Shown here: piece by piece, positions 52,301 to 60,436 of the stretch
Layout of the letters: every line of letters begins with the position of its first letter
Numbering within the stretch: position 1 is the first letter of the stretch
Source: Endoryza foliicola
GTDB lineage: Bacteria; Bacteroidota; Bacteroidia; Chitinophagales; Chitinophagaceae
DNA length: 64,000 nt
Assembly (NCBI GenBank): GCA_965226965.1
Contig: OZ245715.1
Span: forward strand, 2,604,001 to 2,668,000
Reading direction: 5' to 3'
The notes under the pieces: generated by a model
Databases searched by the model: none
What the model saw: only the letters and a program-made list of their open reading frames with translations
What the model was told of the DNA's origin: nothing
Translations under genes and position numbers: made by a program

Positions 52301-52700
52301 ATGAAATGGTATGTTGTGTACCGGAGTTTTGAAAGCAGGCAAGCAAAACCGAATAAGGATTATCTGCTTTGGTACGTAGTTGTTCAGTATCTGCTTTTTG
52401 ATTTGCTTCAGAAAATATTTTTCCATGATAACCCCAGAAATAGGAGTTTTCGTCCCTTTCCTTTTTTGATTCGGCACCGGATGACTGATTATAAAAACGC
52501 TTATGAGTTGGTACAAGTAAGGTGAGCAGGGCATCTATCAATGTTGTTTTGCCACTGCCGTTTGCCCCGGTAAGCAGGGATGTACGACCATCAGGCTGCA
52601 GTTTATACACTTTGCCATTAAATGTGCCCCAGTTAAATACTTCCAGGTATCTTAACCGGTAGCCATTGTCCGACTGATTATTGCTGAACAGAGTTGACAT
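49302..52700 (-). CDS. jetC: Wadjet SMC-like ATPase JetC
   Basis: 1132 residues, MukB/SMC-like. Walker A GANGSGKTTLIDALL lies near residue 50. Long coiled coils (about 280-470 and 650-800) flank a hinge. At the C-terminus are the ABC signature SYSGGQKAQFTYAIL and Walker B FITVDEAFSKLDPEKS. It extrudes DNA loops to sense small circular DNA such as plasmids, with JetA as kleisin and JetB as KITE. The start overlaps the jetB end by 23 bp. All ATPase motifs are intact, so the system looks functional. Confidence 0.93.
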   Translation of the reverse strand: MSTLFSNNQSDNGYRLRYLEVFNWGTFNGKVYKLQPDGRTSLLTGANGSGKTTLIDALLTLLVPTHKRFYNQSSGAESKKERDENSYFWGYHGKIFSEANQKADTEQLRTKADNPYSVLLACFQNSGTQHTISLVQVRWFGNGGLQKIFIVSPYPLTITEHFGKDHFDFKGDWKKKLVKQYAKTEIYNSFKEYAARFSELFGLRDKALSLFSQTVGIKVLGDLTNFIRQEMLEEAEAEEQFKSLHTHYSDLLISHKAIQKDEKQLELLAPVIQNKQKLDDLRIKKQKLDFVEEQMPFFLGKIEYELLEKDVDRLELDIEIAQKDKELISASVDTLDKEKEQLITQRAALNIDSQISLLNKDIDTETDKRNRKSAESSRYTGYCEQLKLDTQIDESVFRVNYGKIQELNTSVPAEIEKLSEKKVRLNIEQESKEIKIENLQQQITSLLARKNRIPDDLINARKRLIDILKTTEEELPFVGELIKVKTTEQLWEDSIEKLLHNFSMQLLVPEKFSKAANQFIYNNDMQTKLVYQKMERRPSNSIVRWPADDDALVNKLELKESAHTKWLETTLLDRFNYYCTNDLEVFYGSPKAITSNGLMRNINRHEKDDRPGRWNKSKYRLGWDNKATIQYLQQQKYNEEKLHTKLSDEIKELTPLIAALQAKRQTISSLILIKNYDEINWAQHAEKINDLNKQVQDLKKSSDAYELIINQLKEVETNLKQANDKRDSLITKLSKLDDEFNKKNLRKLSLNFEDLQDAGEKEILFFLTEEEISSSDIKTLAQFENLMTQAAIKLKARQKSAGATVNKLELETTSLIAAFKNPGEKITNEFANWSGDVMNISGDLTGLADLEELYKTIQTQRLVEHKRRFRDYMDKSMLDALTSYRAWLNNELSKIEDMIEELNVPLKKITFNRNPDTYLQLECRQLRGENEINIFRGQLNAAIPNTLDFATQKDENYRLEVFNKIKELITELQTEETWRRKVTDVRNWLLFSAREYSAVDNKVGQYHDNTASYSGGQKAQFTYAILGAAIAHQFGIFQQGKQHKSLRFITVDEAFSKLDPEKSQFLMEFCAQLNLQILVVTPLDKINIAEPYINAVHFVEIKNKKNSVLYNLTMEQYYEKKESFKQLAEVKE

Positions 52701-53274
52701 AGTTGCTTAACTTATTCTTTATTTCCTCCAATTTATCATTACTTATAAATGCCTTGATAATCCTTTTGATTTCATATTGGTTGTTATCCTTATTGGCGGC
52801 ATCCTCACGGTTTAATTTCAAAATTCCAATATTGAGTAAACTGGTAATTGGCCTTGACAGGTCTTTCCATAATTTACTTTTGTTGGGCTGCTCTTTATAA
52901 AACAATTCTATCCGCTCTTTAATTTCTTTTTGTGTGAGGTAGAATTTAGTGCCATCACTTTTGATGTCAAATTCTTCCAACCCTTCCCGGAGAATGACTG
53001 CCAGCAGGGTGGCTTCATAAGTAAGGGATTGCTTTCTCATTAACCGGGGCAAAGGAGTTTCATCGCTTTCACCGGCTTCCGGTTGTATAATCCTTGCAAA
53101 GCCATCCTGCTCGGCAATTTCAAGGGTCATACCTATTTTGCCAAAATACTCCTGTATGGCAGATGACCAGGCTTGTAATTCCCGCCAGATATTTTTATCG
53201 TCTGCATATACAGGCCCCTGTAACAGCTTAATGATTACCGCTGCAAATGGGGCTCTTGAAATTTTTGTTTCCAT
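52678..53274 (-). CDS. jetB: Wadjet component JetB (DUF4194)
   Basis: 198 residues, KITE-like winged-helix protein that binds the JetA kleisin. The DUF4194 signature appears as LMRKQSLTYEATLLAVILREGLEEFD, followed by LTQKEIKERIELFYKE and the helix-rich end with PITSLLNIGILKLNRED. The start is one base after the jetA stop region and the end overlaps jetC by 23 bp, so the four genes are tightly coupled. Key hydrophobic core positions look normal. Confidence 0.9.
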   Translation of the reverse strand: METKISRAPFAAVIIKLLQGPVYADDKNIWRELQAWSSAIQEYFGKIGMTLEIAEQDGFARIIQPEAGESDETPLPRLMRKQSLTYEATLLAVILREGLEEFDIKSDGTKFYLTQKEIKERIELFYKEQPNKSKLWKDLSRPITSLLNIGILKLNREDAANKDNNQYEIKRIIKAFISNDKLEEIKNKLSNYVNSVQQ

Positions 53275-53275
53275 A

Positions 53276-54739
53276 TTAATTTATTTGTGGCCTTGTATAT
53301 ATTACCATCGGCACATTTACTTTTCTTTCGCCTATTAATATCGGCTCTTTTGCTTCTTCAATAATCAAGTGATGTGAACCCGAAGTGGCTATTGAAAAAT
53401 AACCGACTATTTCGCTTAACCCATTTTCAACTCCATACTCATCAACAATTTCCTTAAGCGTAACTTGGGTTTTGTTTTCAAGCATCCTGTCAATACGTTG
53501 CTGCAATTTCTTTTTGTCAATGGTAAACTGGTCAAAAAGAAGTTTAAAGTCGGCTTCGCCTTCCTCATTCGTACCATCCGGAAACAGTATGCCTGAAACA
53601 TCATCCTTTTCATCTCCGGGTTCCCATCTGTCAAAAAGATTAATGTATGGCTCATCTTCAATAACTATAAAATCATCTTCCTTAATTTTCATTTCAATAA
53701 GTGTATATGCCATTTGTCGTATATCGGCAATAAGCTCCATAGCCCTTCTTCTTTCTAAAAGATTTTTCTCAGAAAGCACCCTGCTTATTTTTTCACTCAG
53801 TTTCCGGTTGGAGTCAATTACTTTTCTTCCTGATACATGCAGGTAACGTTTCAGGTGTTTTAAAAACCTGTCGTTATTATAGTCAATACCTTGTTCATTC
53901 AATAATTGATACAGCCTTTCTGTAAGTTGTGTAAATTCCTGCTGCCTTCTTTCATCCATTAAAAACTCCCAAAAGGCTTTGAAACTTTTGCCTTGTGGCT
54001 TTTGTTCTATCTCGTCAAGAGCATCAAGGGCAAATACCAGTAATGTACCCTTAGCTACATCTTTTTCATTGTATTTTCGTTGTATGTCTTTACGAATTTG
54101 TTCAAAGTTTTGTTCTACTTCGCTAAAGTCTGACAGTAATTCCCTTGCCATTTTATTTAAGTCGTAGAACTGTTCTTTAATCTCTGTCTCGTCAAATACA
54201 GATGGCTTCTTTCCGGATTTCAGCAGGTTTATTTCATTTTCTATTTCCCATTTTTTCTTTTGCAGTTCTTCAACTCTTGCTTCTGCATCTTCGTTGGTTT
54301 GTTCAATCATTTTCTGAAGTTTGAAGAAAATGTCTTTAAAGCGGCTGTTGGTTCCTACATGACTTCTCTTTTCTAAATCCCCCAACCATTTTAATACTTT
54401 TCTTGTATCGGGAGTCAATTCATGTAAGTCTTCACCATCATCGTTTGGATACTTACTAAGAAAGCCACTATTACTCCACTTATCAATGTATTGGGCTGCC
54501 CGTACAGAAAAATCGTCAAATAGAGTCCCGGCCTCCAATTCTTCGTCTTTTTCTTCATAAGAAAGCTCTTCCATATAGCCTTCCAGTTTGCTCCGTAATT
54601 CACTATTTGTGATGGTGGTAATATTGGCATCTGCAAAAACCTTGTGAAAAAAGGAAATAATGAACGGGGCATTTTTTGCCCTCATCAGCAATAGCGGTTT
54701 TGCTGTTTTAAACTGTACAAGTATTTCCTCAAAGGTCAT
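53276..54739 (-). CDS. jetA: Wadjet kleisin JetA (DUF3375)
   Basis: 487 residues of the DUF3375 family. The N-terminus (MTFEEILVQFKTAKPLLLMRAKNAPFIISFF) and TPDTRKVLKWLGDLEKRSHVGTNSRF are typical; a coiled coil (EDAEARVEELQKKKWEIENEINLL) and a C-terminal winged-helix part (VTLKEIVDEYGVENGLSEIVGYFSIAT) follow. It bridges the JetC heads and recruits JetB. First gene of the operon jetABCD. A weak TATCTTAT element lies about 20 bp upstream. Lies within 55 bp of radC, which ends in its own terminator. Confidence 0.9.
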   Translation of the reverse strand: MTFEEILVQFKTAKPLLLMRAKNAPFIISFFHKVFADANITTITNSELRSKLEGYMEELSYEEKDEELEAGTLFDDFSVRAAQYIDKWSNSGFLSKYPNDDGEDLHELTPDTRKVLKWLGDLEKRSHVGTNSRFKDIFFKLQKMIEQTNEDAEARVEELQKKKWEIENEINLLKSGKKPSVFDETEIKEQFYDLNKMARELLSDFSEVEQNFEQIRKDIQRKYNEKDVAKGTLLVFALDALDEIEQKPQGKSFKAFWEFLMDERRQQEFTQLTERLYQLLNEQGIDYNNDRFLKHLKRYLHVSGRKVIDSNRKLSEKISRVLSEKNLLERRRAMELIADIRQMAYTLIEMKIKEDDFIVIEDEPYINLFDRWEPGDEKDDVSGILFPDGTNEEGEADFKLLFDQFTIDKKKLQQRIDRMLENKTQVTLKEIVDEYGVENGLSEIVGYFSIATSGSHHLIIEEAKEPILIGERKVNVPMVIYTRPQIN

Positions 54740-54789
54740 ACCTCTAAAATAAGATATTTAAGCTAAAGAAATGAAGCATAATGATTTAA

Positions 54790-54808
54790 AGGGGCTACAA
54801 AAGCCCCT
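54790..54808 (-). terminator. Terminator overlapping the radC stop codon
   Basis: Stem AGGGGCT/AGCCCCT with the radC TAG inside it. It separates radC from jetA on the same strand. Confidence 0.6.
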
Positions 54809-55268
54809 CATTTGCAAAACTGTAATATCCTTCGCTGGTGATAATGATGTGGTCTATCACTCTTATATCGTGGTAAGAAGCAGCAATTTTTATCTTTTGA
54901 GTTAATTCTTCATCAGCCCGGCTTGGTTTTAAATTACCTGAAGGATGATTGTGAGAAAGAATGATTGATACAGCCAAAGATTTAATAGCAGCAGCCAGAA
55001 TCAATCTTGGGTCTGCTACTGTGCCTGTTAAACCACCTGATGATGCTTCATAAACTCCAATTACTTTGTTGCCTCTGTTGAGTAACATCACTTTAAATTC
55101 TTCCTGCATCTCGATGGTGTTTTCATTCCATAATTCTTTCAGCAACTCATAGCAATCTTTAACGCTGTTTATCTTTGGCCGTTGAGATGGCTTTACGGTT
55201 GTTTTATAAACCAATTCTACTTCAGCTACTCTTGTCCATTCCGGAAAATTCATTGCTAACTGTTCCAT
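54795..55268 (-). CDS. RadC-like JAB domain protein
   Basis: 157 residues, the short mobile-element form of RadC without the N-terminal HhH part. The metal site is SHNHPSGNLKPSRADEELT (HxHPSG with Asp seven residues on), after GLTGTVADPRLILAAAIKSLA. The JAB/MPN fold is a metalloprotease in other proteins; in RadC the function is unclear and it is not needed for DNA repair. Short RadC genes are frequent near mob genes and DUF932/SSB genes in Bacteroidota mobile elements. The leader resembles that of ssb. Confidence 0.85.
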   Translation of the reverse strand: MEQLAMNFPEWTRVAEVELVYKTTVKPSQRPKINSVKDCYELLKELWNENTIEMQEEFKVMLLNRGNKVIGVYEASSGGLTGTVADPRLILAAAIKSLAVSIILSHNHPSGNLKPSRADEELTQKIKIAASYHDIRVIDHIIITSEGYYSFANEGLL

Positions 55269-55471
55269 AACATTTCATTTTAAAGATTTAAAAATTAATT
55301 ATGGAACCGCACCTGCCTTTTGGCGACCAAGGCAATGAAGCAACGGAATAAATAGTATCTGTGGCAATGATGGAGCAGTTTTCTTTATGCCGGAATTTCA
55401 TTGCCGCCCCGGAGACCAAAGGCGGACTTTGTGGGAGAATTAATGAAGAAAAAATTATGATTATTATGGAA
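55269..55471. promoter_or_regulatory. radC upstream region, resembles ssb upstream region
   Basis: Both regions have TTTAAA-rich sequence ending ATGTTATGGAA at the start codon and, further upstream, ACGGAATAAATA followed by ATCT and TTTATGCCG. No gene is seen in this gap. Confidence 0.4.
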
Positions 55472-56722
55472 TCAGGAAGTAGGATTCCCTAAGAGACTTT
55501 TTGCTTCCTTTTTGCAATACATCCGGTAGATAATAATAATAGAGGAAAGTAAAGTAAGGATGCCTATGAATGCTATTGAAAATTCAATACTGAAATAATC
55601 TGTGAATATTCCTGTAAGTAATGCACCAATCACATACCCTAAATCTCTCCAAAATCTAAAAACACCTAAACTCTTTGCTCGTTGTTGTGGGTTGGTATCT
55701 TCTGCAATAGCAGAAAGAAACGTTGGATAAACAATGGCTGTTCCAATTCCCAAAATAACTGAGATAGTAATGTAATGAATAATGTTGCTTGAAAATACAA
55801 TTAGTATAATTGCAATGCCTTGCAATAACATTCCCCAAAACAATAAATCTCTTTTGCAATAAATGTCTGCTAATTTCCCGGTTACTAACTGCCCCAATCC
55901 CCACACTGCCGGGTAAACCGCAGTTATTATTCCTATTTGTTCAATGCCGAATCCTCTCTGTGCCAGTAGCACCGGCATTATTCCCCAAATCATGGCATCG
56001 TTCAGGTTGTTAACTAAACCGGCCTGTGTTACGGAGCCTAAATTTTTATTGAGCCATGATGTTTCTGCAAATACATTTTTTAAAAGTGGAACACTGTTGC
56101 TTTGTTCTGCTTCCTTTTTTACATGGCCGCTGGTGTCTTTTACAAAAAGCCAGGATAATAATGTGCCTGCAATAACAAATACAATTCCTATTATAAACGG
56201 ATAGGGTCTTAATCCATAATTGGCTGCAATATTGCTGGTAACAAATGCTACCAAGCCCAACATTCCATATCCTGCAAATTCATTTAAACCCATTGCAAAG
56301 CCTCTTTCCTTTTCTCCCACCAAATCAATTTTCATTACTACTGTGCTGCTCCATGTTAAACCCTGATTGATTCCTAAGAGAATATTGGCAACTATTATCC
56401 AATTCCAATTATCAGCAAACATCAGAATAAAAGGAACAGGAATACCGGTTAACCAACCAGCTAACAATAACTTCTTTCTGCCAAACCTGTTAGCCAATGC
56501 ACCAGTAAAGTAATTGGTGAATGCTTTGAATAAACCAAATACAATTATGAAGGATAAAATAATTGAGGTAGATGTAAGATGAAATTCTTTTTCTGCTATT
56601 TCAGGTAACAATGTTCTTTCCAAACCTATCATGCCACCCACTAAGGCATTGATGAATACCAATAACCAAAATTGTTTCCAGTTTTCTTTTAGCCCTAATT
56701 GTATGTTTGTTTTCTGCTGCAT
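55472..56722 (-). CDS. MFS transporter
   Basis: 416 residues with about 12 membrane helices. The MFS loop motif is visible as GALANRFGRKKLLLAGW between helices 2 and 3, and the second half repeats it as GKLADIYCKRDLLFWG. Start set at ATG 56722, which overlaps the preceding stop by 1 bp (TAATG); an earlier ATG at 56737 is possible. Substrate unknown. Coupled to the rhodanese/metallohydrolase gene, so it may export a sulfur compound or related toxicant. Nearby Crp-type regulator suggests conditional expression. Confidence 0.87.
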   Translation of the reverse strand: MQQKTNIQLGLKENWKQFWLLVFINALVGGMIGLERTLLPEIAEKEFHLTSTSIILSFIIVFGLFKAFTNYFTGALANRFGRKKLLLAGWLTGIPVPFILMFADNWNWIIVANILLGINQGLTWSSTVVMKIDLVGEKERGFAMGLNEFAGYGMLGLVAFVTSNIAANYGLRPYPFIIGIVFVIAGTLLSWLFVKDTSGHVKKEAEQSNSVPLLKNVFAETSWLNKNLGSVTQAGLVNNLNDAMIWGIMPVLLAQRGFGIEQIGIITAVYPAVWGLGQLVTGKLADIYCKRDLLFWGMLLQGIAIILIVFSSNIIHYITISVILGIGTAIVYPTFLSAIAEDTNPQQRAKSLGVFRFWRDLGYVIGALLTGIFTDYFSIEFSIAFIGILTLLSSIIIIYRMYCKKEAKSLLGNPTS

Positions 56723-57828
56723 TACGAAATTGCACACCTGTTTGCACCTGCTTCTAAATCAACAGGGTTTATGTCGCTGAAATCACCTTTGATATTTTTT
56801 TCAACTATCGCTAAGTAGTTGGCAGGTGTTGGCGGAATACGCTGTTGAATTGTTTTGATAAACTCTTCTTCGTTTAGTTGAAGTATGGCAACATTTTGCC
56901 TGATGCTTCCGATTGTTGTTTGAATGGGTTTGTTATCAAAATCTACAGGCTGACTTGTATGTGCTGGCAGCACAGTTATATTTTCATCCAATGTTAATAG
57001 CTTTTGTAAAGTGTTGTAAAGCAGTTTTGATTTGTGAATTGCTTCTTCATTATTCGCCTTCAGGTCTGGCCTGCCAACGCCATTTATAAAAAGCGTATCG
57101 CCTGTTAGCAATATTTTGTTACCAATTAAGTAGCTGGTGCTTTCTGCTGTGTGGCCAGGTGTACTGATAATTTCAATAATTATTTTACCCAGTTGTATTT
57201 TGTCACCATCTTTTAATGCAGTATGCTTAAAGGCTGCTTTATTCAGTATTGGAAGATAAAACGGGGCATTATGTAATTCAGCCAGTTGCTTTGAACGGGA
57301 AAGATGGTCGGCATGAATATGTGTTTCTGCCAAATATTTTAATACAGCTTTCTCTGACAATAAATATTTTTCATAGGCTTCTATATTTAATGAAGCATCA
57401 ATTACCATTGCTTCATTCTTTGAAATTATCATGTAAGACAAACAGCCTTTACCTGTGCGTCTGAATTGAATTATTTTAAACTTGTCAAAAGCAAGTTCAG
57501 CCGTATTCCATGCAAGGCTCCATCCTTTCATACCTGCATCTAAAGAAAAAACATTGTAGCCCTGTGCCTGCAATAATTTGGCAGCTACCAAACTCATTCT
57601 GCCGCCTGCACAAAAAGTAACAACCGGAATGGCTTTGTCAAGATGCAACCCATTCAATGCTTCGGTGTCGTTTTTCTTTAGTTTGTCGTAGGCATTAATA
57701 TGTATGCTGCCGGGTATATACCATTCCATCCGTTCTGCTAATGGCCGAATGTCAAGTATGGAAACGGGCTGTCCGGTTTCTAACCAGGTACAAAGCGTAT
57801 TTGTATCAATTGTTTTTGCTTCTGCCAT
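56722..57828 (-). CDS. Rhodanese-metallo-beta-lactamase fusion
   Basis: 368 residues. The N-terminal rhodanese domain (1-105) has VSILDIRPLAERMEWYIPGSIHI and the active-site Cys in VVTFCAGGRMSL. The C-terminal metallo-beta-lactamase domain has THIHADHLS (HxHxDH), STPGHTAESTSYLI, LLTGDTLFINGVGRPD and the late His in VLPAHTSQP. This combination is known in persulfide dioxygenase-like enzymes that oxidise glutathione persulfide; the domain order is reversed compared with the classic MBL-then-rhodanese form. Followed by the MFS gene with TAATG overlap. Regulation by the upstream Crp gene is inferred. Confidence 0.87.
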   Translation of the reverse strand: MAEAKTIDTNTLCTWLETGQPVSILDIRPLAERMEWYIPGSIHINAYDKLKKNDTEALNGLHLDKAIPVVTFCAGGRMSLVAAKLLQAQGYNVFSLDAGMKGWSLAWNTAELAFDKFKIIQFRRTGKGCLSYMIISKNEAMVIDASLNIEAYEKYLLSEKAVLKYLAETHIHADHLSRSKQLAELHNAPFYLPILNKAAFKHTALKDGDKIQLGKIIIEIISTPGHTAESTSYLIGNKILLTGDTLFINGVGRPDLKANNEEAIHKSKLLYNTLQKLLTLDENITVLPAHTSQPVDFDNKPIQTTIGSIRQNVAILQLNEEEFIKTIQQRIPPTPANYLAIVEKNIKGDFSDINPVDLEAGANRCAIS

Positions 57829-57893
57829 TTGTGTTATTTATTGCACAAAGGTGAAAGCAATAAACGGCTATTCTTTTAACATAAGATAAATAA

Positions 57894-58457
57894 TCAGCGA
57901 TGCCCCCGGATACGGCTGAGGCTTACTTGTGTGATTCCTAAATAAGAGGCAACATACTTTAGCGGAACTTTCATTAAAACGTTAGGAGCTTCATTCAATA
58001 AAGCATTGTATCTTTCTTCTGCGGAGTGAAACTGCATCCCTTCAATACGGTTTACCGTTTCTACATAAGCAGCTTCAAATATTTTACGAAACAGCCTTTC
58101 AATTTCCGGGTAAGTATCATAAAGTTTAAATAGCTGGTTGGCATTAATGGCCACTACCTCGGCATCCTCTAATATTTGAATTGCTTTGCGGCTTGGTTTG
58201 CCTGTAAATAGACTTTCTACCCTTGCTATGATATTATTTTCAAAAGAGAAACTTTCTGTTATATCTATCCCGTCTTTGAAATAATAAATTCTTGCCACTC
58301 CTTTATTGATAAAGTAAATTGTTTTGCAGGTCTGGCCGATTGATTGAAGGTCTTTATTTCTTTTAATTTCTATAATATCGCTTATTTCAGCAATAGCATT
58401 TAACGCATCCTTGGTAAGAGGATTGAATTTGTGGAAATATTGAAAAAGTTTTTGCAT
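57894..58457 (-). CDS. Crp/Fnr family transcription regulator
   Basis: 187 residues. The cyclic-nucleotide-binding-like domain covers residues 10-125 (KRNKDLQSIGQTCKTIYFINKGVARIYYF ... VESLFTGKPSRKAIQILEDAEVVAI). The C-terminal helix-turn-helix is VPLKYVASYLGITQVSLSRIRG. No Fnr-type Cys cluster is visible. Probably controls the rhodanese/MFS pair 65 bp downstream and possibly itself: TATACT-tt-AGTATA lies 21 bp upstream of its ATG. Ligand unknown. Confidence 0.87.
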   Translation of the reverse strand: MQKLFQYFHKFNPLTKDALNAIAEISDIIEIKRNKDLQSIGQTCKTIYFINKGVARIYYFKDGIDITESFSFENNIIARVESLFTGKPSRKAIQILEDAEVVAINANQLFKLYDTYPEIERLFRKIFEAAYVETVNRIEGMQFHSAEERYNALLNEAPNVLMKVPLKYVASYLGITQVSLSRIRGHR

Positions 58458-58477
58458 ACACTATTTAGCCCCGTAAA

Positions 58478-58491
58478 TATACTTTAGTATA
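58478..58491. promoter_or_regulatory. Candidate operator before the Crp-type gene
   Basis: Inverted repeat TATACT-tt-AGTATA, just upstream of the regulator start. Possible autoregulatory site. Confidence 0.4.
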
Positions 58492-58507
58492 ATTCAACAA
58501 AAAAACC

Positions 58508-58561
58508 AAGCTGCACCGCCATTTTATAAACTCTATCACAATGTTGCGGGGCAGCTTTTTT
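58508..58561. terminator. Bidirectional terminator-like hairpin
   Basis: AGCTGC-a-CCGC pairs with GCGG-g-GCAGCT over a 26-nt loop, with T-runs on both strands. It lies between the Crp gene start and the DUF932 gene end. Confidence 0.55.
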
Positions 58562-58566
58562 ACAAG

Positions 58567-58596
58567 TTTAAGGGGCATCTTACAATGCCCCTTAAA
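58567..58596 (-). terminator. Terminator-like hairpin after the DUF932 gene
   Basis: Perfect 12-bp stem TTTAAGGGGCAT/ATGCCCCTTAAA with a 6-nt loop, directly after the stop codon of the DUF932 gene. Confidence 0.65.
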
Positions 58597-58602
58597 TTTT
58601 AC

Positions 58603-59637
58603 TTAACTCCAGTTACCTGCGAACTCACACTTTACAAAACTCTCACAAAGCTGAAAGGCTTTTTGTGTTCTTAATTGTGCTGTACCACCATACAATAATG
58701 ATTTCATTTTGGCTTCATCATCCTTATAATTCCTTACGTTTTGAAAATAGCCGGTAATGGCATTGTATGTGCCAAACACTGTACCCTTTGTGGTTTCATA
58801 TTGTTGCGATGGGCTGGTCATGTTGTATTCATACACATCATCACACATGTTTTTAAAGCAGGTACTCAATTCATCCAGTTCTCCTTTTTCAATATTCTGC
58901 AATACTTCTTTGTTTGGAACCATTGCAAGCTGTATCAATTTCTGCACTTCTTTATCTGTAATACGAACTTTTGCCCATTGATTAAAAATCCCTTCTAATT
59001 GTACAGAAAGCTGATTGGATATGCCCATTACTTTATAGGCTTCTTCCAACCGTTCTTTTACATTAGCAGTATGGCGTATTTTAATAGCATTGCTACAGTT
59101 TTTTAAAGCAGCATTAAGGGTGTTGTTGCAAACAATTCTTATAGGAGTAAATGCCGCCATGATACTACCAAACCCATCATGCGAAGTAGTAAGGAACAAA
59201 TATTTTTCAATCATATCATCATTACCTACTTTGATATAACCCGGCAATTTAGCAGTAATAAAAATCTTTTCACCCTTGCCCAATGCTCCGGCGGTTTCGT
59301 ATTGAATGCCATCACCCTCTACAATCGCATCAAAGAAACTAAAGGCATCTGCATTTTGTACCACTTCATAATCTTTTCCTAAACGGTCGCCTAATATGGC
59401 GTTGGTATCAGGGCGGTAAGTGTAGAATGAACTGGTAGATATAATCTCATTGCCATTGTCCAGTCTATGAATATTTGGTCTTTTGCAAACTTCAAAATCA
59501 AGCCCTGCAAATTGCAATGCTGCTGCGCTGTTGGGATAGTCCTGCACTATCTGCCCTAAACCGTGCCATGCTTTTTCTTTTACAGAAAAGAAACTGTGTT
59601 TACCTGTTTGCTCATTAAAATTGATATTGTGTGCCAT
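58603..59637 (-). CDS. DUF932 domain protein
   Basis: 344 residues from ATG 59637 (MAHNINFNEQTGKHSFFSVKEKAWHGLGQ), typical for plasmid- and phage-borne DUF932 proteins; an in-frame ATG at 59697 is within a hairpin and unlikely. Conserved stretches include DRLGKDYEVVQNADAFSFFDAIV, KIFITAKLPGYIKVG, DMIEKYLFLTTSHDGFGSI and FTPIRIVCNNTLNAAL. Function unknown; the family occurs with SSB and RadC on mobile elements. Follows ssb by 64 bp containing an attenuator-like hairpin. Confidence 0.86.
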   Translation of the reverse strand: MAHNINFNEQTGKHSFFSVKEKAWHGLGQIVQDYPNSAAALQFAGLDFEVCKRPNIHRLDNGNEIISTSSFYTYRPDTNAILGDRLGKDYEVVQNADAFSFFDAIVEGDGIQYETAGALGKGEKIFITAKLPGYIKVGNDDMIEKYLFLTTSHDGFGSIMAAFTPIRIVCNNTLNAALKNCSNAIKIRHTANVKERLEEAYKVMGISNQLSVQLEGIFNQWAKVRITDKEVQKLIQLAMVPNKEVLQNIEKGELDELSTCFKNMCDDVYEYNMTSPSQQYETTKGTVFGTYNAITGYFQNVRNYKDDEAKMKSLLYGGTAQLRTQKAFQLCESFVKCEFAGNWS

Positions 59638-59670
59638 AATTGTAAATTTTTGTTTGATAAAAAATGAAAA

Positions 59671-59694
59671 GCATCCCGCCTTTCGACGGGATGC
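59671..59694 (-). terminator. Attenuator-like hairpin between ssb and DUF932
   Basis: Stem GCATCCCG/CGGGATGC followed on the reverse strand by TTTTC. It would partly end ssb transcripts. Confidence 0.5.
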
Positions 59695-59701
59695 CAATTG
59701 A

Positions 59702-60100
59702 TTAAAATGGTAAGTCTTCTGCTACTTCTGAAAGGGCTGCTGGTGCAGTGTTCATTGGTACAACTGGTGCAGGTGTATTACTCCCGCCATTTGGTTTGCC
59801 ATGCAGCTTGATACTGTTTACATGGAAAGTAAGGCTGGCTTTTACTTCGCCTTCTTTGTTTGTCCAGGCGTTTGCACCAACACGGCCATTGCACTCAACT
59901 AATGAGCCTTTGGTTAAATACGGTGCTATGCCGGGATTAATCCAGTAAGCACAATTAACATAGGTTACAATTTTTTGTACCTCGGTACTGCCTTTTGTTT
60001 TGTAAGTGTCATTAATAGCAATAGAAAAGTTCACTACTTTTTTCCCTGCTTTTGTTTCGCTAACGGTAGCGTCTGCTGTTACTCGTCCGATGATTTCCAT
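59702..60100 (-). CDS. ssb: Single-stranded DNA-binding protein
   Basis: 132 residues, mobile-element type. The OB fold is seen as MEIIGRVTADATVSETKAGKKVVNFSIAIND and the conserved stretch YLTKGSLVECNGRVGANAWTNKEGEVKASL. The tail ends EDLPF, the acidic tip that binds partner proteins. It protects single-stranded DNA during transfer or replication of the element. Operon-like arrangement with the DUF932 gene downstream. Leader shared with radC. Confidence 0.9.
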   Translation of the reverse strand: MEIIGRVTADATVSETKAGKKVVNFSIAINDTYKTKGSTEVQKIVTYVNCAYWINPGIAPYLTKGSLVECNGRVGANAWTNKEGEVKASLTFHVNSIKLHGKPNGGSNTPAPVVPMNTAPAALSEVAEDLPF

Positions 60101-60436
60101 AACATGAAATTTTAAATGTTTAAAAAAATGATTATTTAATTGTGTTCTGATGATGAAAAAAAATGTTTTGTAAAAGAAAAAATGGAAAAAAAGAAAGCAT
60201 TACAGTAAGGCGGCTGCAGGGAAGCAAAAAGGAAACGGAATAAATAAAATCTTAAGTAGTGTGGGATATATTTGTTTATGCCGTAGTCTTTTTGCTCTTT
60301 GATAAATCATTACAGCAGCCGCATAACTTCGCTTTCGCTTTTACCCATTTTCTTACAAAACGGCTTAATAATATTTGCAGATTCTTATTTGAGAGATGAG
60401 AAAAGCATTCTTTAAAGTATCTGGAATACTTAAATA
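60101..60436. promoter_or_regulatory. ssb upstream region
   Basis: Contains the TTTAAA-rich leader and the ACGGAATAAATA motif shared with the radC upstream region. No reading frame here looks real. Confidence 0.35.
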
